Assembly: GCA_029941905.1 (NCBI GenBank)
Contig: JAPYTQ010000008.1
Span: forward strand, 87,866 to 151,865
Length of the DNA: 64,000 nt
Direction: 5' to 3'
Origin: JAHRVQ01 sp029941905
GTDB taxonomy: Bacteria; Pseudomonadota; Gammaproteobacteria; Pseudomonadales; Azotimanducaceae
This document shows positions 44,208 to 53,234 of the stretch, piece by piece; positions within the stretch are counted from its first letter, which is position 1; each line of letters begins with the position of its first letter. A program made the translations under genes and the position numbers. A model generated the notes under the pieces. The model was given only the letters and a program-made list of their open reading frames with translations. It had not been told where the DNA came from and searched no databases.

Positions 44208-45203
44208 ATGACTGGAAAAACGCTGTTGTGGCTGTTGATTATTGGGACGATCAATCTAACATCTGTTTCTTTTTCTTTTGCTGAATCCGGGGGTCCAGAC
44301 ACCGTCACGCGTGTACAGTATGACCAATGGATGAAGGACATCTCCAACTGGGGGCGTTGGGGTAACGATGATCAGTTGGGTACGCTGAATCTTATTACAC
44401 CTGCCAAACGTGTCGCCGCTGCCAGGCTGGTGCAGAAGGGGGTGTCGGTATCTCTTTCGCTTGATTTAAACAAGAAAGCAGACGCGTTGAATGCAAGCCC
44501 TTTCGAACACCTGTTGGAAGTCAGCACGTTTGGCGGTCATGAAGTCGCCGGTGACAAATACAGCGTGCAGTATCACGGGTTTGCCCATTCACATCTCGAT
44601 GGATTACCGCACTTTATTCACTACGGAAAGATGTACAACGGATTTTCAGTGGACGGGCTAAAGCCAGCGGGTGCAGAAAAGCTGGGGATTCAAAACTTCA
44701 AGAATGGCATCTTTACCCGCGGTGTGCTGGTGGACATGCCCTGGTTTAAGCAAACAGATTTTCTTGAGCCGGGGGCCGTTGTGACCAGTGATGATCTTGA
44801 AGCCTGGGAAAAGAAAACCGGGGTCCACATCGGTAGTGGCGACGTTTTGCTGATCAGGACCGGTCGCTGGGAGCGCGTCAGGCAGAAAGGCCAGTGGAAT
44901 TTTCTCGCCAAGGCTGCCGGTTCACACGCCTCCGTTGCGCTCTGGTTGAAGAAACGAGATGTTGCGGTTATCGGTAGTGACGGAATCAGTGATGTGATGC
45001 CCTCCGGAGTTGAGGGATTGCTGAATCCGTTGCATGAACTGGTTCTGGTTGGCCTGGGGATGCCTATCCTCGATAACCTGGACCTGGACGCCCTGGCGAA
45101 AGAAGCGAGACGGCAAAAACGCTGGACATTTCTATTTGTCGGCGGCCCCCTCAGGGTGCCGGGAGGGACGGGTTCGCCGTTAAACCCGATTGCTACTTTT
45201 TAG
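44208..45203 (+). CDS. Exported cyclase-family (kynurenine formamidase-like) hydrolase
   Basis: ATG 44208 follows AGAGGAAA at good distance. Signal peptide (LLWLLIIGTINLTSVSFSFA), then a cyclase-fold protein with WGNDDQLGTLNLITPAKR, HGFAHSHLDGLPHF (metal ligands H-x3-H-x-D-x4-H) and AVIGSDGISDVMPS. Such proteins hydrolyse formamides or cyclic amides with zinc or manganese. Periplasmic location would be unusual for kynurenine formamidase, so a different substrate is likely. A shared hairpin (45188-45213) ends this gene and the facing one. Confidence 0.85.
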   Translation: MTGKTLLWLLIIGTINLTSVSFSFAESGGPDTVTRVQYDQWMKDISNWGRWGNDDQLGTLNLITPAKRVAAARLVQKGVSVSLSLDLNKKADALNASPFEHLLEVSTFGGHEVAGDKYSVQYHGFAHSHLDGLPHFIHYGKMYNGFSVDGLKPAGAEKLGIQNFKNGIFTRGVLVDMPWFKQTDFLEPGAVVTSDDLEAWEKKTGVHIGSGDVLLIRTGRWERVRQKGQWNFLAKAAGSHASVALWLKKRDVAVIGSDGISDVMPSGVEGLLNPLHELVLVGLGMPILDNLDLDALAKEARRQKRWTFLFVGGPLRVPGGTGSPLNPIATF

Positions 45204-45213
45204 TGTAGCAATC
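45188..45213. terminator. Bidirectional hairpin between convergent genes
   Basis: GATTGCTAC and GTAGCAATC pair perfectly (nine bp) around an eight-nt loop TTTTTAGT, covering both stop codons. T-rich context in the loop rather than after the stem makes intrinsic termination plausible but not certain. Confidence 0.5.
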
Positions 45214-45610
45214 ACTTCATTGACGAGGGCGAAATAGTGATTTCGTCGCCAATGCTGGCCTCTAAAGTCATCGCAGCGTTTTCATAATTTCTGGCAATTC
45301 GCAGTCTTGCGGTCTCGTTGATAAATGAAACCCATTCACCTTCCGGGACATCGGAGTAGGTGAATCCGAAATGTACTGACACGGTAGTAGCCTTGTGAGT
45401 CAGGTCAAAACTGTCCCCAAGAGAGATTCCGAGTTTGCCTAAATCGGCATCACTGATCGAGGTATCCATGTTGCCAAAATCTTCCGTGATCGAAAGGATG
45501 GTACCACCAGCCGGTTCGGCCGATGCTATAGATGTCGTGATGACGGTGCCCCAGAGAAAGACTGCCAGCAAAAAAAATCTCGTTAGTATGCTTTTGCCTG
45601 ATAACCGCAT
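45212..45610 (-). CDS. Small exported protein of unknown function
   Basis: 132 residues with signal peptide (SILTRFFLLAVFLWGTVITTSIASA). Mature part reads GGTILSITEDFGNMDTSISDADLGKLGISLGDSFDL and ESWVSFINETARLRIARNY-like beta-rich text; resembles the SAM-hydroxide adenosyltransferase C-terminal beta-barrel that many secreted proteins share (DADLxKLGI), though I cannot prove it. No further context. Confidence 0.6.
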   Translation of the reverse strand: MRLSGKSILTRFFLLAVFLWGTVITTSIASAEPAGGTILSITEDFGNMDTSISDADLGKLGISLGDSFDLTHKATTVSVHFGFTYSDVPEGEWVSFINETARLRIARNYENAAMTLEASIGDEITISPSSMK

Positions 45611-45677
45611 ATCGTAATTCCGTAGGTGTATTTGTGCTTTCGCTTTATAGCATCCAGCACCGATAAAATAAACTTCA

Positions 45678-46820
45678 CTAAAGGCCGTTGAGCCGGTTCA
45701 GATTGGCATACCTGTCCGGGTTCAGGTCTTTATCCGCCAGTGCCGGGTGATCCATCGAATAGCGATGAGCACGATAGATACTTACCGTCGCTTCACCGCG
45801 TTTATTGTTGTTAACGAATGGATTAATCCACTCCCATACTACATCCCTGGCCTTGTTGACCTCAAAGAGTCGTCCGCTGGTACCCTCGCAAATCAGGGTA
45901 TTCCCGGATGATAATCGAGAAGCACCGGAGATATGACCACTGTAAAATTGCTGGAACGGCACACCATGATAGGTCCAGACGACTTCGTCGGTTGCCGGAT
46001 TAATTTCAATCACCCGCGAGGACGCAGAGTCGCCATTATCGAACACCTGGATATTGTCACCCACCCAGGTAGGATTGTGCTGATTAAAGCTGCGGGTAAA
46101 CTTCCATTGAATCTCGCTTGCGTCAGCGTTAATAACGGCCACCCGGTTAGCATTGCGTGCTGAAAATACTATCTCACCCGTGTCGTTAACATCGAAGCCG
46201 TTAAGATGGGTCCATTCCCATCGTCGAGTTGTTGGATATATCGGATCCTTAACCGGGTCGAGTAGTTTCCAGGTATGAATTCGGCGTACCTCCTTGCCAT
46301 CTTTGTCCACCTCAACAAGATCATCCCCCAACAGGCGTGGTAATCTTTCCCGGGGCATCTTAAAGCCACCACGTACTTTCTTGTGCAGATCCTCGGGTAG
46401 TTCGACCCACTCCGGTACCATGGTGTTGCCGTTTTCAAAGCGATAGAAATCGTGGTGCTGGCTGCGGTTTTCGTACTCCCAGACGATGTTACCCTGCCAG
46501 TTCATTTCGCATAATGTCGTATGGTATCCGCCCAGGCGGGTCACATGCTGCTCAAACGGCAGTGGTGCCTTGGTAGGTTCGTCTTTTGGCGGGGTTGCCA
46601 GGTTGACATCAGAGCCCGTCATCAGCAGATTGCCATTTTCCAGCAGGCGACCGTAGCCGGGATGGATATGACTGAATAACCAGCGGTGGACGACTCGGCC
46701 GTCCATGTCGATCAGGTAGGTGGACTGGTCACCGTGTGGTGTCAGTAACGTATAACCTTTGGTCGAAAGTCCGGGATTGTGAAAAGTCAGCCCCGTTGGT
46801 CGATTAATTGACCACCCCAT
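45678..46820 (-). CDS. Arylsulfotransferase (ASST)-family protein
   Basis: 380 residues, no signal peptide at the N-terminus (MGWSINRPTGLTFHNPGLS), so possibly cytoplasmic. Repeats of a propeller type (GYTLLTPHGDQSTYLIDMDGRVVHRW, LLENGNLLMTGSDV, HDFYRFENGNTMVPEWVELP, NGFDVNDTGEIVFSARNAN, SRLSSGNTLICEGTSGRLFEV) are those of ASST proteins, which transfer sulfate between phenols; catalytic His would lie in the HHDFYRF or YHGVPF regions. Substrate unknown. Confidence 0.8.
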   Translation of the reverse strand: MGWSINRPTGLTFHNPGLSTKGYTLLTPHGDQSTYLIDMDGRVVHRWLFSHIHPGYGRLLENGNLLMTGSDVNLATPPKDEPTKAPLPFEQHVTRLGGYHTTLCEMNWQGNIVWEYENRSQHHDFYRFENGNTMVPEWVELPEDLHKKVRGGFKMPRERLPRLLGDDLVEVDKDGKEVRRIHTWKLLDPVKDPIYPTTRRWEWTHLNGFDVNDTGEIVFSARNANRVAVINADASEIQWKFTRSFNQHNPTWVGDNIQVFDNGDSASSRVIEINPATDEVVWTYHGVPFQQFYSGHISGASRLSSGNTLICEGTSGRLFEVNKARDVVWEWINPFVNNNKRGEATVSIYRAHRYSMDHPALADKDLNPDRYANLNRLNGL

Positions 46821-46921
46821 TTGTCCCTCCAGTTAGCATCGTCGGCATAGCGAAGCCGGTACTATACACGTGTCTGCGGGAAATCGTGCGTCGTTGCATT
46901 TCGCTTTGATTAAATCCTGCC

Positions 46922-46950
46922 TTGAAAAGACGGCTTGTTATTCTTATCCT
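46922..46950 (+). promoter_or_regulatory. Possible sigma70 promoter for the flavin monooxygenase gene
   Basis: TTGAAA (46922-46927) and TATCCT (46945-46950) are separated by exactly 17 nt. A transcript from about 46957 would leave a very short leader if translation starts at 46965 and a normal one if it starts at 47022. Confidence 0.4.
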
Positions 46951-46964
46951 AGGCGCGAAATTTG

Positions 46965-48506
46965 ATGTCATCAGCAGTTCAGGTGATGTCCATCCAGCCA
47001 AATAACTTAGCAGAACAAATTATGAATCATTTTGATGTACTCATTGTAGGTGCCGGTCTTTCGGGAATTGGCGCAGCCTACCACCTGAAAGAAAAGTGCC
47101 CGGGAAGAACTTACGCGATCCTGGAAGGTCGCGATGCGATTGGCGGTACCTGGGACTTGTTCCGCTATCCTGGTATTCGGTCAGACAGTGATATGCATAC
47201 GCTGAGTTACAACTTCAAACCCTGGGAGGAAGAGAAGTCTATCGCCGATGGCCCGTCAATATGGAAGTACGTCAACGAGACGGCTGACGAGAATGAAATA
47301 CGTCAGCATATTCGGTTCAATCATCTCGTCAAGGATGCTAAATGGTCAACGGAGGAGGCACGCTGGACTGTAGAAGCCGAGAGTCAGGGCGAGTTTGTAC
47401 AGTTCACCTGCAATTTTTTGTACATGTGTAGTGGTTACTACAACTATGACGAAGGCTATACTCCTGAATTCGACGGTATAAATGATTTTAGTGGCACGCT
47501 GGTACATCCTCAGTTCTGGCCAGAGGATCTGGACTATGCCGGTAAGCGCGTTATTGTCATTGGTAGTGGTGCCACTGCCATGACACTGGTACCTGCAATG
47601 TCCGAGGACGTGGCCAGTATCACGATGGTGCAGCGTTCGCCCACCTATGTCGTATCGGCGCCGGATAAAGACAAGATTGCCAATACCCTGAGAAAATTCC
47701 TGCCAGCAAAACTTGCGTACAACATCACCCGCTTTAAGAACATCACGCTACAGGGTTATATGTACAATCGCACGCGGGTAAAGCCTGACAAGATTAAAAA
47801 ACTCTTGCTGGGTATGGTGCGTAAGGAGTTGGGTGATGACTATGATGTCGATACTCATTTCACCCCGAGTTACAACCCCTGGGATCAGCGTTTGTGCCTG
47901 GTACCGAATTCCGATCTGTTCCAGGCCATAAGATCCGGTAAGGCAACCGTGGTAACAGATCAAATTGATCGATTCACAGAAAAAGGTCTTAGATTGCAGT
48001 CAGGTGAAGAACTCGAGGCTGATATCATTATTACCGCAACCGGATTAAACCTGAAATTGCTTGGCGGCGTCACGGTGAGTGTCGACAACGAATCCGTTGA
48101 TTTCCCCGGGACCTTTTCCTACAAGGGGATGATGTACTCTGATGTACCCAACCTGGTTCAGACATTCGGCTATATCAACGCGTCGTGGACGCTGCGAGCG
48201 GATTTGAACGCGGAATACGTCTGCCGCCTGTTGAACCATATGGATAAACTGGGCGTCAGGCAGTGTACACCACGACTCCGTGGGGAGGATGAGCATATGA
48301 CCGCAAGACCATGGATTGATGATTTTTCGGCGGGGTATATGCAACGTCTGATGCATCTGTTTCCGAAGCAGGGCGAAGGGCCGTGGCGTAACACCCAGAA
48401 CTACGTATTGGACAAGAAAGTCATTCGTAACGCACCGCTTGAAGATGGCGCGTTAATTTTTGGCAACCCGGTTGTGTCCGCGGAGAAAACCAGAGACGCA
48501 GCGTAG
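46965..48506 (+). CDS. Flavin-containing (Baeyer-Villiger-type) monooxygenase
   Basis: About 513 residues; ATG 47022 (MNHFDVLIVGAG) is an alternative start matching homologue length better. Features: FAD motif VGAGLSGIGAAYHL, GGTWDLFRYPGIRSDSDMHTL, NADPH motif VIGSGATAMTLVPAM, and FSGTLVHPQFWPE, which fits the BVMO fingerprint FxGxxxHxxxW. It would insert oxygen into a ketone or oxidise a hetero-atom using NADPH and oxygen. The converging gene is a HMG-CoA-lyase-like enzyme. Substrate not evident. Confidence 0.9.
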   Translation: MSSAVQVMSIQPNNLAEQIMNHFDVLIVGAGLSGIGAAYHLKEKCPGRTYAILEGRDAIGGTWDLFRYPGIRSDSDMHTLSYNFKPWEEEKSIADGPSIWKYVNETADENEIRQHIRFNHLVKDAKWSTEEARWTVEAESQGEFVQFTCNFLYMCSGYYNYDEGYTPEFDGINDFSGTLVHPQFWPEDLDYAGKRVIVIGSGATAMTLVPAMSEDVASITMVQRSPTYVVSAPDKDKIANTLRKFLPAKLAYNITRFKNITLQGYMYNRTRVKPDKIKKLLLGMVRKELGDDYDVDTHFTPSYNPWDQRLCLVPNSDLFQAIRSGKATVVTDQIDRFTEKGLRLQSGEELEADIIITATGLNLKLLGGVTVSVDNESVDFPGTFSYKGMMYSDVPNLVQTFGYINASWTLRADLNAEYVCRLLNHMDKLGVRQCTPRLRGEDEHMTARPWIDDFSAGYMQRLMHLFPKQGEGPWRNTQNYVLDKKVIRNAPLEDGALIFGNPVVSAEKTRDAA

Positions 48507-48570
48507 TTTACGGCAATTTGGTACCAACCGACTTATTGAGATGACGGTGATCGCACTACAGGAAGTGTTC

Positions 48571-49662
48571 CTACGCTTCAATCCCGCTGAGCGCGTCACC
48601 CTCTCGCCAGGGTGATAACTGCCCTTCGTAGACAGCGGCACCATTTCGAAAATGTGCGGCTTCGTCCAGGGTCTCAACGAAAGGCATTCGCGCCGGAAAC
48701 AGGTTTTCACCACGTGGCCTTGGTCCGCCTTTGGATACATGACCCCACAGAGGGTGGCCGACCACTTCTTCTGCAATAGCTGCGGCTTCAATAAGCTTGT
48801 CCAGGTTGTAGCCGGTTTCGATGCCCATTTCGTGACACATGTCCACCAGGTCCTCCGTCGGCACATGCCCCGCCGCACGACCGTTACCGCAGTAAGGGCA
48901 GCCTCCCATGCCGCCGAGACAGGTATCGAATTCCCGAACTCCCAGTTGCAACGCTTCATAGTAACTGGCGATGGTGGCGCCTCTCACATTGTGCAGGTGG
49001 CAATGAAAATCTGTAATCTCAGGCCAGCGTTCCCTGATGGCTAACAAGGTCTCCCTGACAAGGTGTGGCATGTTCCATCCCATGGCTTCCAGAAAGGAGC
49101 AACGTTTGACCTTGAACCCGGCGTTGTGCCACTTGTCAATCATGATCGCCAGTAGATCCATACGCTGCTTAAGGGAAAACTGCCCTTCGAAGTTCGACCC
49201 GAAAGGATTACCAATTGCGACCGCGCCATATTCTGCGTCGGCTTCCCGTGCTGCTTTAATAGTCGCATCCATCCCGGCAAGTTGCTGCGCCTGGGAGCGA
49301 TTATAGTTGCGGCGAGAGAAGGTATCGCAGAGTTCGACATGGGTGCCGAAACGCCTGCGCCGGACGTTGATCTTGGGATAAAACGCATCCGCACGTTCGT
49401 ACCCGCGAGCATTGAAGACTGCAGCGGTGTATTCGATGCCGGGTTTCGGTTCAAATTTTTCCGCAATTTCCTCGATGCAGGCCATTTGCGGGGTCCACTT
49501 GGGGTGGGCAAATGAGCCAATGGAAATTACCTTCGCGCCTGTCTCACCCAGTGCGTCTAACAATCTTAGTTTTTCAGAAACCGGGATGTCTGTGCTTTCT
49601 ATTTGTAACCCTTCGCGCATAGTGTCGTCGGTGATGATGACTGATTCAGGTAAAAGACTCAT
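48571..49662 (-). CDS. HMG-CoA lyase-like / pyruvate carboxyltransferase family enzyme
   Basis: ATG 49662 has AGGAG upstream; longer frame lacks support. 363 residues of the DRE-TIM metallolyase type: IITDDTMREGLQIES (metal Asp/Arg), ISIGSFAHPKWTPQMA, DFHCHLHNVRGATIASYYEAL (His ligands) and GGMGGCPYCGNGRAAGHVPTEDLV, the closing loop with catalytic Cys. Would cleave a 3-hydroxy-3-methyl-acyl-CoA or condense an acyl-CoA with a 2-oxo acid. This subgroup is longer than typical MvaB (about 300 aa) and carries an insertion after FNARGYERADAFYP. Confidence 0.85.
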   Translation of the reverse strand: MSLLPESVIITDDTMREGLQIESTDIPVSEKLRLLDALGETGAKVISIGSFAHPKWTPQMACIEEIAEKFEPKPGIEYTAAVFNARGYERADAFYPKINVRRRRFGTHVELCDTFSRRNYNRSQAQQLAGMDATIKAAREADAEYGAVAIGNPFGSNFEGQFSLKQRMDLLAIMIDKWHNAGFKVKRCSFLEAMGWNMPHLVRETLLAIRERWPEITDFHCHLHNVRGATIASYYEALQLGVREFDTCLGGMGGCPYCGNGRAAGHVPTEDLVDMCHEMGIETGYNLDKLIEAAAIAEEVVGHPLWGHVSKGGPRPRGENLFPARMPFVETLDEAAHFRNGAAVYEGQLSPWREGDALSGIEA

Positions 49663-50075
49663 GGAATGCTCCTGTTGGAATAGATCTGCAGGGTTGAATA
49701 AACCATCTTTCTTGCGACTTGGCAACATTGATGCATCCGTTGACGCAACATTGAATTGATAAGCCAGCGTCGTTGCTTTAAGTTTCGCGACCACCAAGTG
49801 CGCGACCCCAGTGCCAAAAAGGAGATTCGAACATGATTATGGTTATTACTTACTTCTAAAAGTACACGTGTTCTCTGACGCATAACCTGTTGATATGACT
49901 TTGTCATGATCTGTAGCGTGTTTTTCCTTTAACTGAACATACAACCTGTTACCCGACTATTCGGACCTGTTTCGGTTGTCGTTCCATGTTCTCTTTCTTA
50001 GAGTGAAACATTGCTTCGCGTTTGCGTCACCAAACCCACGTGCAACATTTCTATTACTTTTACATGGAGGACTTT
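49663..50075. other. Intergenic stretch of about 410 bp, leader and promoter region
   Basis: Separates divergent genes. No plausible protein in either direction; 49971-50075 with GGAGGACTTT is the leader of the small gene at 50076. Promoter pairs are not obvious to me. Confidence 0.4.
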
Positions 50076-50276
50076 ATGTCCAGTCTGATGGTTTTACCTG
50101 CGTCCAACAAAAGTACGGAAGAAGAGTCTGTGACAGACAACAAACTGGAAGAGATGAACCTCTTCGACAGGCTTTGCTTTGAATTAGGTAAAAACTTTGT
50201 CAGGGAAGGTGATGATGCAAGGATGATTTATTTACGAAGTATGTCGTACCAACTGGATCAACTGCGTTTTCTGTAG
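50076..50276 (+). CDS. Small acidic protein (66 aa), unknown function
   Basis: ATG 50076 is preceded by GGAGG nine nt earlier, a strong signal. MSSLMVLPASNKSTEEES then helix-forming NKLEEMNLFDRLCFELGKNFVREGDDARMIYLRSMSYQLDQLRFL. No signal peptide or known domain. The strong SD and amphipathic helix suggest a real small protein. Lies ahead of a second small protein and msrB. Confidence 0.6.
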   Translation: MSSLMVLPASNKSTEEESVTDNKLEEMNLFDRLCFELGKNFVREGDDARMIYLRSMSYQLDQLRFL

Positions 50277-50322
50277 TGCGGTTATGTGCGGTTATGGAAG
50301 TACCGAAAGTACGGAAAGTACT
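50276..50322 (+). repeat. Two short tandem repeats between small genes
   Basis: GTGCGGTTAT occurs twice in tandem at 50276-50295; immediately after, a nine-nt unit GGAAGTACC / GAAAGTACG / GAAAGTACT occurs three times (50296-50322). They sit just upstream of the SD of the small gene at 50344. Confidence 0.8.
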
Positions 50323-50343
50323 GAAAATATCAAAGGAGGTTGT

Positions 50344-50544
50344 ATGAAAGATTCAATACACGAGAAGAAACCGGGAAAGTCGGGCCAGGATGAGGATTCT
50401 GTAACGCTTCCAGCAAGGCCGGAAAGGAACCTGACGACAGGCAAAGGTGCCGCGGGCAAGAAAGGTAAAAGGCGACAGAGGGACTTGTCGAGAAATGGAT
50501 TCACCTCTCAAAAACGCGCCGTATCCAAAAACTATCATCGATAA
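50344..50544 (+). CDS. Small basic protein (66 aa), unknown function
   Basis: ATG 50344 follows AAAGGAGG ideally. MKDSIHEKKPGKSGQDEDSVTLPARPERNLTTGKGAAGKKGKRRQRDLSRNGFTSQKRAVSKNYHR: about one third Lys/Arg, likely disordered, nucleic-acid-like in character. No family recognised. 97 nt ahead of msrB. Confidence 0.55.
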   Translation: MKDSIHEKKPGKSGQDEDSVTLPARPERNLTTGKGAAGKKGKRRQRDLSRNGFTSQKRAVSKNYHR

Positions 50545-50640
50545 TCATGGCAGGCAGGCGATCCACTTTGGTGGTTGTCTGCCTGACGGATTGTGCGTCA
50601 TAATTACCAGAACGGAGTCACAGCTAATCAGGAAAATGAG

Positions 50641-51024
50641 ATGACAAACAAGTTCAACGATCTGACGGCGGAAGAGGCCCGGGTTGTTCTCCATAAGGGC
50701 ACTGAAATGCCGTTCTCCGGTGAGTACGATGATTTTTTCGAAGGCGGGCGTTATATTTGCAGGCAGTGTAATGCACCCCTGTACCGTTCGGAAGACAAGT
50801 TCCAGTCCCACTGTGGCTGGCCCAGTTTCGATGATGAAATCGAAGGTTCAGTTCGACGGGAAGTCGATGCCGATGGAATGAGAATCGAAATTCTCTGTTC
50901 AAACTGTGACGGCCATCTTGGGCATGTTTTTGAAGGTGAAAGAATAACCGAAAAGAATACCCGTCACTGTGTGAACTCCGTCTCGATGAAATTTGTCAGC
51001 AGTGATGATTTACAGGCTTTGTGA
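50641..51024 (+). CDS. msrB: Peptide-methionine (R)-S-oxide reductase MsrB
   Basis: ATG 50641 with AGGAAAATGAG upstream; 127 residues. Zn ligands C40-x2-C43 and C86-x2-C89, GWPSFDD, and NTRHC110VNSVSMKF with the catalytic Cys (not Sec). Reduces methionine-R-sulfoxide in proteins. No signal peptide, so cytoplasmic. A hairpin (51024-51044) follows directly. Confidence 0.93.
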   Translation: MTNKFNDLTAEEARVVLHKGTEMPFSGEYDDFFEGGRYICRQCNAPLYRSEDKFQSHCGWPSFDDEIEGSVRREVDADGMRIEILCSNCDGHLGHVFEGERITEKNTRHCVNSVSMKFVSSDDLQAL

Positions 51025-51044
51025 AACGGCAATATGAGCCGTTT
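51024..51044 (+). terminator. Hairpin after msrB
   Basis: AAACGGC-AATATGA-GCCGTTT forms a seven-pair stem starting at the msrB stop, followed by ATGGTTTG. The T tract is short, so termination is moderately supported. Confidence 0.45.
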
Positions 51045-51063
51045 ATGGTTTGTTATTGAATGT

Positions 51064-51495
51064 TTAACGGCGATCAAGCCTGAAAATCATTCCTGTCTGT
51101 AGCCAGTTATCCTCAGGGTCCAACTCGTATTTTTCTACATACGCTGATGAAACCGTATCACGTTCATCCGAGCTACTCACAAGATCAGCCTTTAGTTCAT
51201 AGAGCGAGTCGATGATGCGTACCCTGACGTTGGCGTCGGTTGCAAAAAACTCCGTCCAGGTTGTTCCATCTGCTCCGGTTGCAATATAAAGATGCTCGTC
51301 GAGACCGACAGACCAGATATTAATTGAATAGGGATCAGACGGGCGCGTTTCCACCTGGATGGTATCCGGTACCGTAGCCCATGTTAAAGGCGCTGACTTA
51401 ACATCCCCGGACAGTTCTCCCCCCGGGATCATTGACAGGGGACCACCGCAGCTCGCAATCATGGTGAGCAGCAATGTGATCGACAGGTTACGCAT
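51064..51495 (-). CDS. Lipoprotein, possibly DUF2255-like
   Basis: 143 residues with lipobox MIASC (Cys16). The rest (WATVPDTIQVETRPSDPYSINIWSVGLDEHLYIATG, WTEFFATDANVRVRIIDSLYELKADLV) resembles split-barrel DUF2255-type proteins with an unusual lipid anchor. The phosphate-binding residues of flavin users are not obvious, so it may not bind a cofactor. Same strand as and 24 nt downstream of the next gene. Confidence 0.65.
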   Translation of the reverse strand: MRNLSITLLLTMIASCGGPLSMIPGGELSGDVKSAPLTWATVPDTIQVETRPSDPYSINIWSVGLDEHLYIATGADGTTWTEFFATDANVRVRIIDSLYELKADLVSSSDERDTVSSAYVEKYELDPEDNWLQTGMIFRLDRR

Positions 51496-51519
51496 AGTTA
51501 GTCTCCACGTTCAGTTTGG

Positions 51520-52017
51520 TTAATCCAGGTCCTGGATCGCGTTCCATAGCTTGTTGCCAGCCCAGGCAAACAAACCGATGGTAAAAATAGGAATGAATAA
51601 TGTCATTATCAAACGCACAATCGCATTAGCTGTTTCCTGAATCTGGTGTTCCCTGAGTACATCGGCATATTGTTTTGCGATTTCAACGACCTTTGTTGGC
51701 CCAGAATCAGGCTGAAAAACAAGAATGTGTCCATTGATCATATGTGCAGCATCCAGATAGACGACAGGTTCAGTGTCGTTCATTGGGTAGTGCCCGGTTT
51801 CTATTTTGTAAAGTGCGTCACCCTTGACACCGTGATTTTTTGATTTCTCGATTCGATAAATAAGTGTTTGGGATTCGGCAGGTAAGTTGGACTTTAAGGT
51901 GACGTTGTGGTTCGGCTCGTGCATCGAAGGCCACTGGGACACGAACATGACGACAATAATGATTGCGTAAAACAGGGCGAATAGCATTAAGCCACCTGCC
52001 CAACTGCGAATTATCAT
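51520..52017 (-). CDS. Membrane protein of unknown function
   Basis: ATG 52017 follows GGGGAG and is preferred to an upstream start that would overlap the amidohydrolase gene. 165 residues: helix about 7-27 (GGLMLFALFYAIIIVVMFV), a soluble domain, helix about 135-157. No family recognised. Together with the lipoprotein and the amidohydrolase genes it seems to form one minus-strand transcript. Confidence 0.65.
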   Translation of the reverse strand: MIIRSWAGGLMLFALFYAIIIVVMFVSQWPSMHEPNHNVTLKSNLPAESQTLIYRIEKSKNHGVKGDALYKIETGHYPMNDTEPVVYLDAAHMINGHILVFQPDSGPTKVVEIAKQYADVLREHQIQETANAIVRLIMTLFIPIFTIGLFAWAGNKLWNAIQDLD

Positions 52018-52063
52018 AGTGTACTCCCCGTCCGTCAGATCCCCGTGCGTGAAAACTGCCTGA

Positions 52064-53203
52064 TCAAACGAACCCGTAGAGATTGGCAGCATTGTCGCAA
52101 ATTACTTTTTTGCGTTGTGCTTCCGGCAGGTGGCCGACTTCCCGGGAAATAAACTCCTGTGAATCAGGCCACACGCCGTCTGGGTGGGGGAAGTCCGAAC
52201 CCCACATGATGTTGTCTTCACCCAGTTCGTCGAGCAGTTTGATGCCGACCTTGTCGCTCTGGTAGGTCGCGCTGCACTGGCGCAGCCAGTATTCAGATGG
52301 CTTCATCGTCAGCGTCAGGTCCCTGAATTGATCCTCCCATTCAAGGTTCATATGTTCCAGGATATACGGTATCCAGCCGATACCACTCTCGCCAATAACC
52401 ACTTTGATATTGGGAAAGGCTTCCAGGATCCCCCCGTAAATCAGCTCCATCAAAATGCGTGACATTTGCAGTTGAAAGCCGGTGATGAACACGGCGAATG
52501 CCTGACGCCTTTGCAAATGCGGCATGGCATCGAAGTTGGGTGGTTTCCCACCGATCGTATGAAAATGCACGGGTAGCTTTACGTCGTTAACTGCTTGCCA
52601 CAAGGGAGTCCAGGATGGGTCAAATAAAGGTTTGATGTCCAGGCTGTTGGCAACCTCAACCCCTCTGACAACGCCACGTTCAGCGACCCGGTAAACTTCA
52701 GCCACAGCGGCATCGATGTCGTGATTAGGGATACAGGCAAGCCCGGCGAATCTCTCGGGTTGGTAGGCACAAAAATCCGCCAGCCATTCATTGTAGATAC
52801 GCATCACTTCCGTTGCTGCTTCACCATCGTTCAATCGTTGGGATGCACCCAGGATACCGTATAGGACTTCGGCCTGTACGCCGTCACGATCCTGGTCTTT
52901 GATCCTGAGTTCCGGCACCGTTAATCTGCGGATGCCATTTTTGCCATCTTCATACAGTCCGGTTTCAGCCATTCGGTCTGAGCGATGGATTTCCCCCGGC
53001 ACATACTCTCTACCGGCAGATCCCATACCGTTTTGAAGGCCAAATACTGCCCCTTTTTTACTCACCCACTTGGGCCCTTTCTTACCTTCGACCACATAGG
53101 GCATACGATCAACCAGCTTACTCTGTGCCGAAGCGGTGAACAGGTCTGCCGGTAACCAGATCAGGTCAATATGGCAATCTGCTGAAATTACACTGTAGTC
53201 CAT
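52064..53203 (-). CDS. Amidohydrolase family (Amidohydro_2) metal-dependent hydrolase
   Basis: 379 residues: N-terminal ISADCHIDL (DxH metal site), VHFHTIGG, GESGIGWIPYILEHM and GSDFPHPDGVWPDS, all features of the TIM-barrel PF04909 family, which includes decarboxylases and aromatic-ring-cleavage hydrolases. No signal peptide. Substrate unknown. DUF2277 gene lies 31 nt upstream. Confidence 0.88.
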   Translation of the reverse strand: MDYSVISADCHIDLIWLPADLFTASAQSKLVDRMPYVVEGKKGPKWVSKKGAVFGLQNGMGSAGREYVPGEIHRSDRMAETGLYEDGKNGIRRLTVPELRIKDQDRDGVQAEVLYGILGASQRLNDGEAATEVMRIYNEWLADFCAYQPERFAGLACIPNHDIDAAVAEVYRVAERGVVRGVEVANSLDIKPLFDPSWTPLWQAVNDVKLPVHFHTIGGKPPNFDAMPHLQRRQAFAVFITGFQLQMSRILMELIYGGILEAFPNIKVVIGESGIGWIPYILEHMNLEWEDQFRDLTLTMKPSEYWLRQCSATYQSDKVGIKLLDELGEDNIMWGSDFPHPDGVWPDSQEFISREVGHLPEAQRKKVICDNAANLYGFV

Positions 53204-53234
53204 GGGTTTTCCCTTTTCTTAAGAGCTGAGAGCC

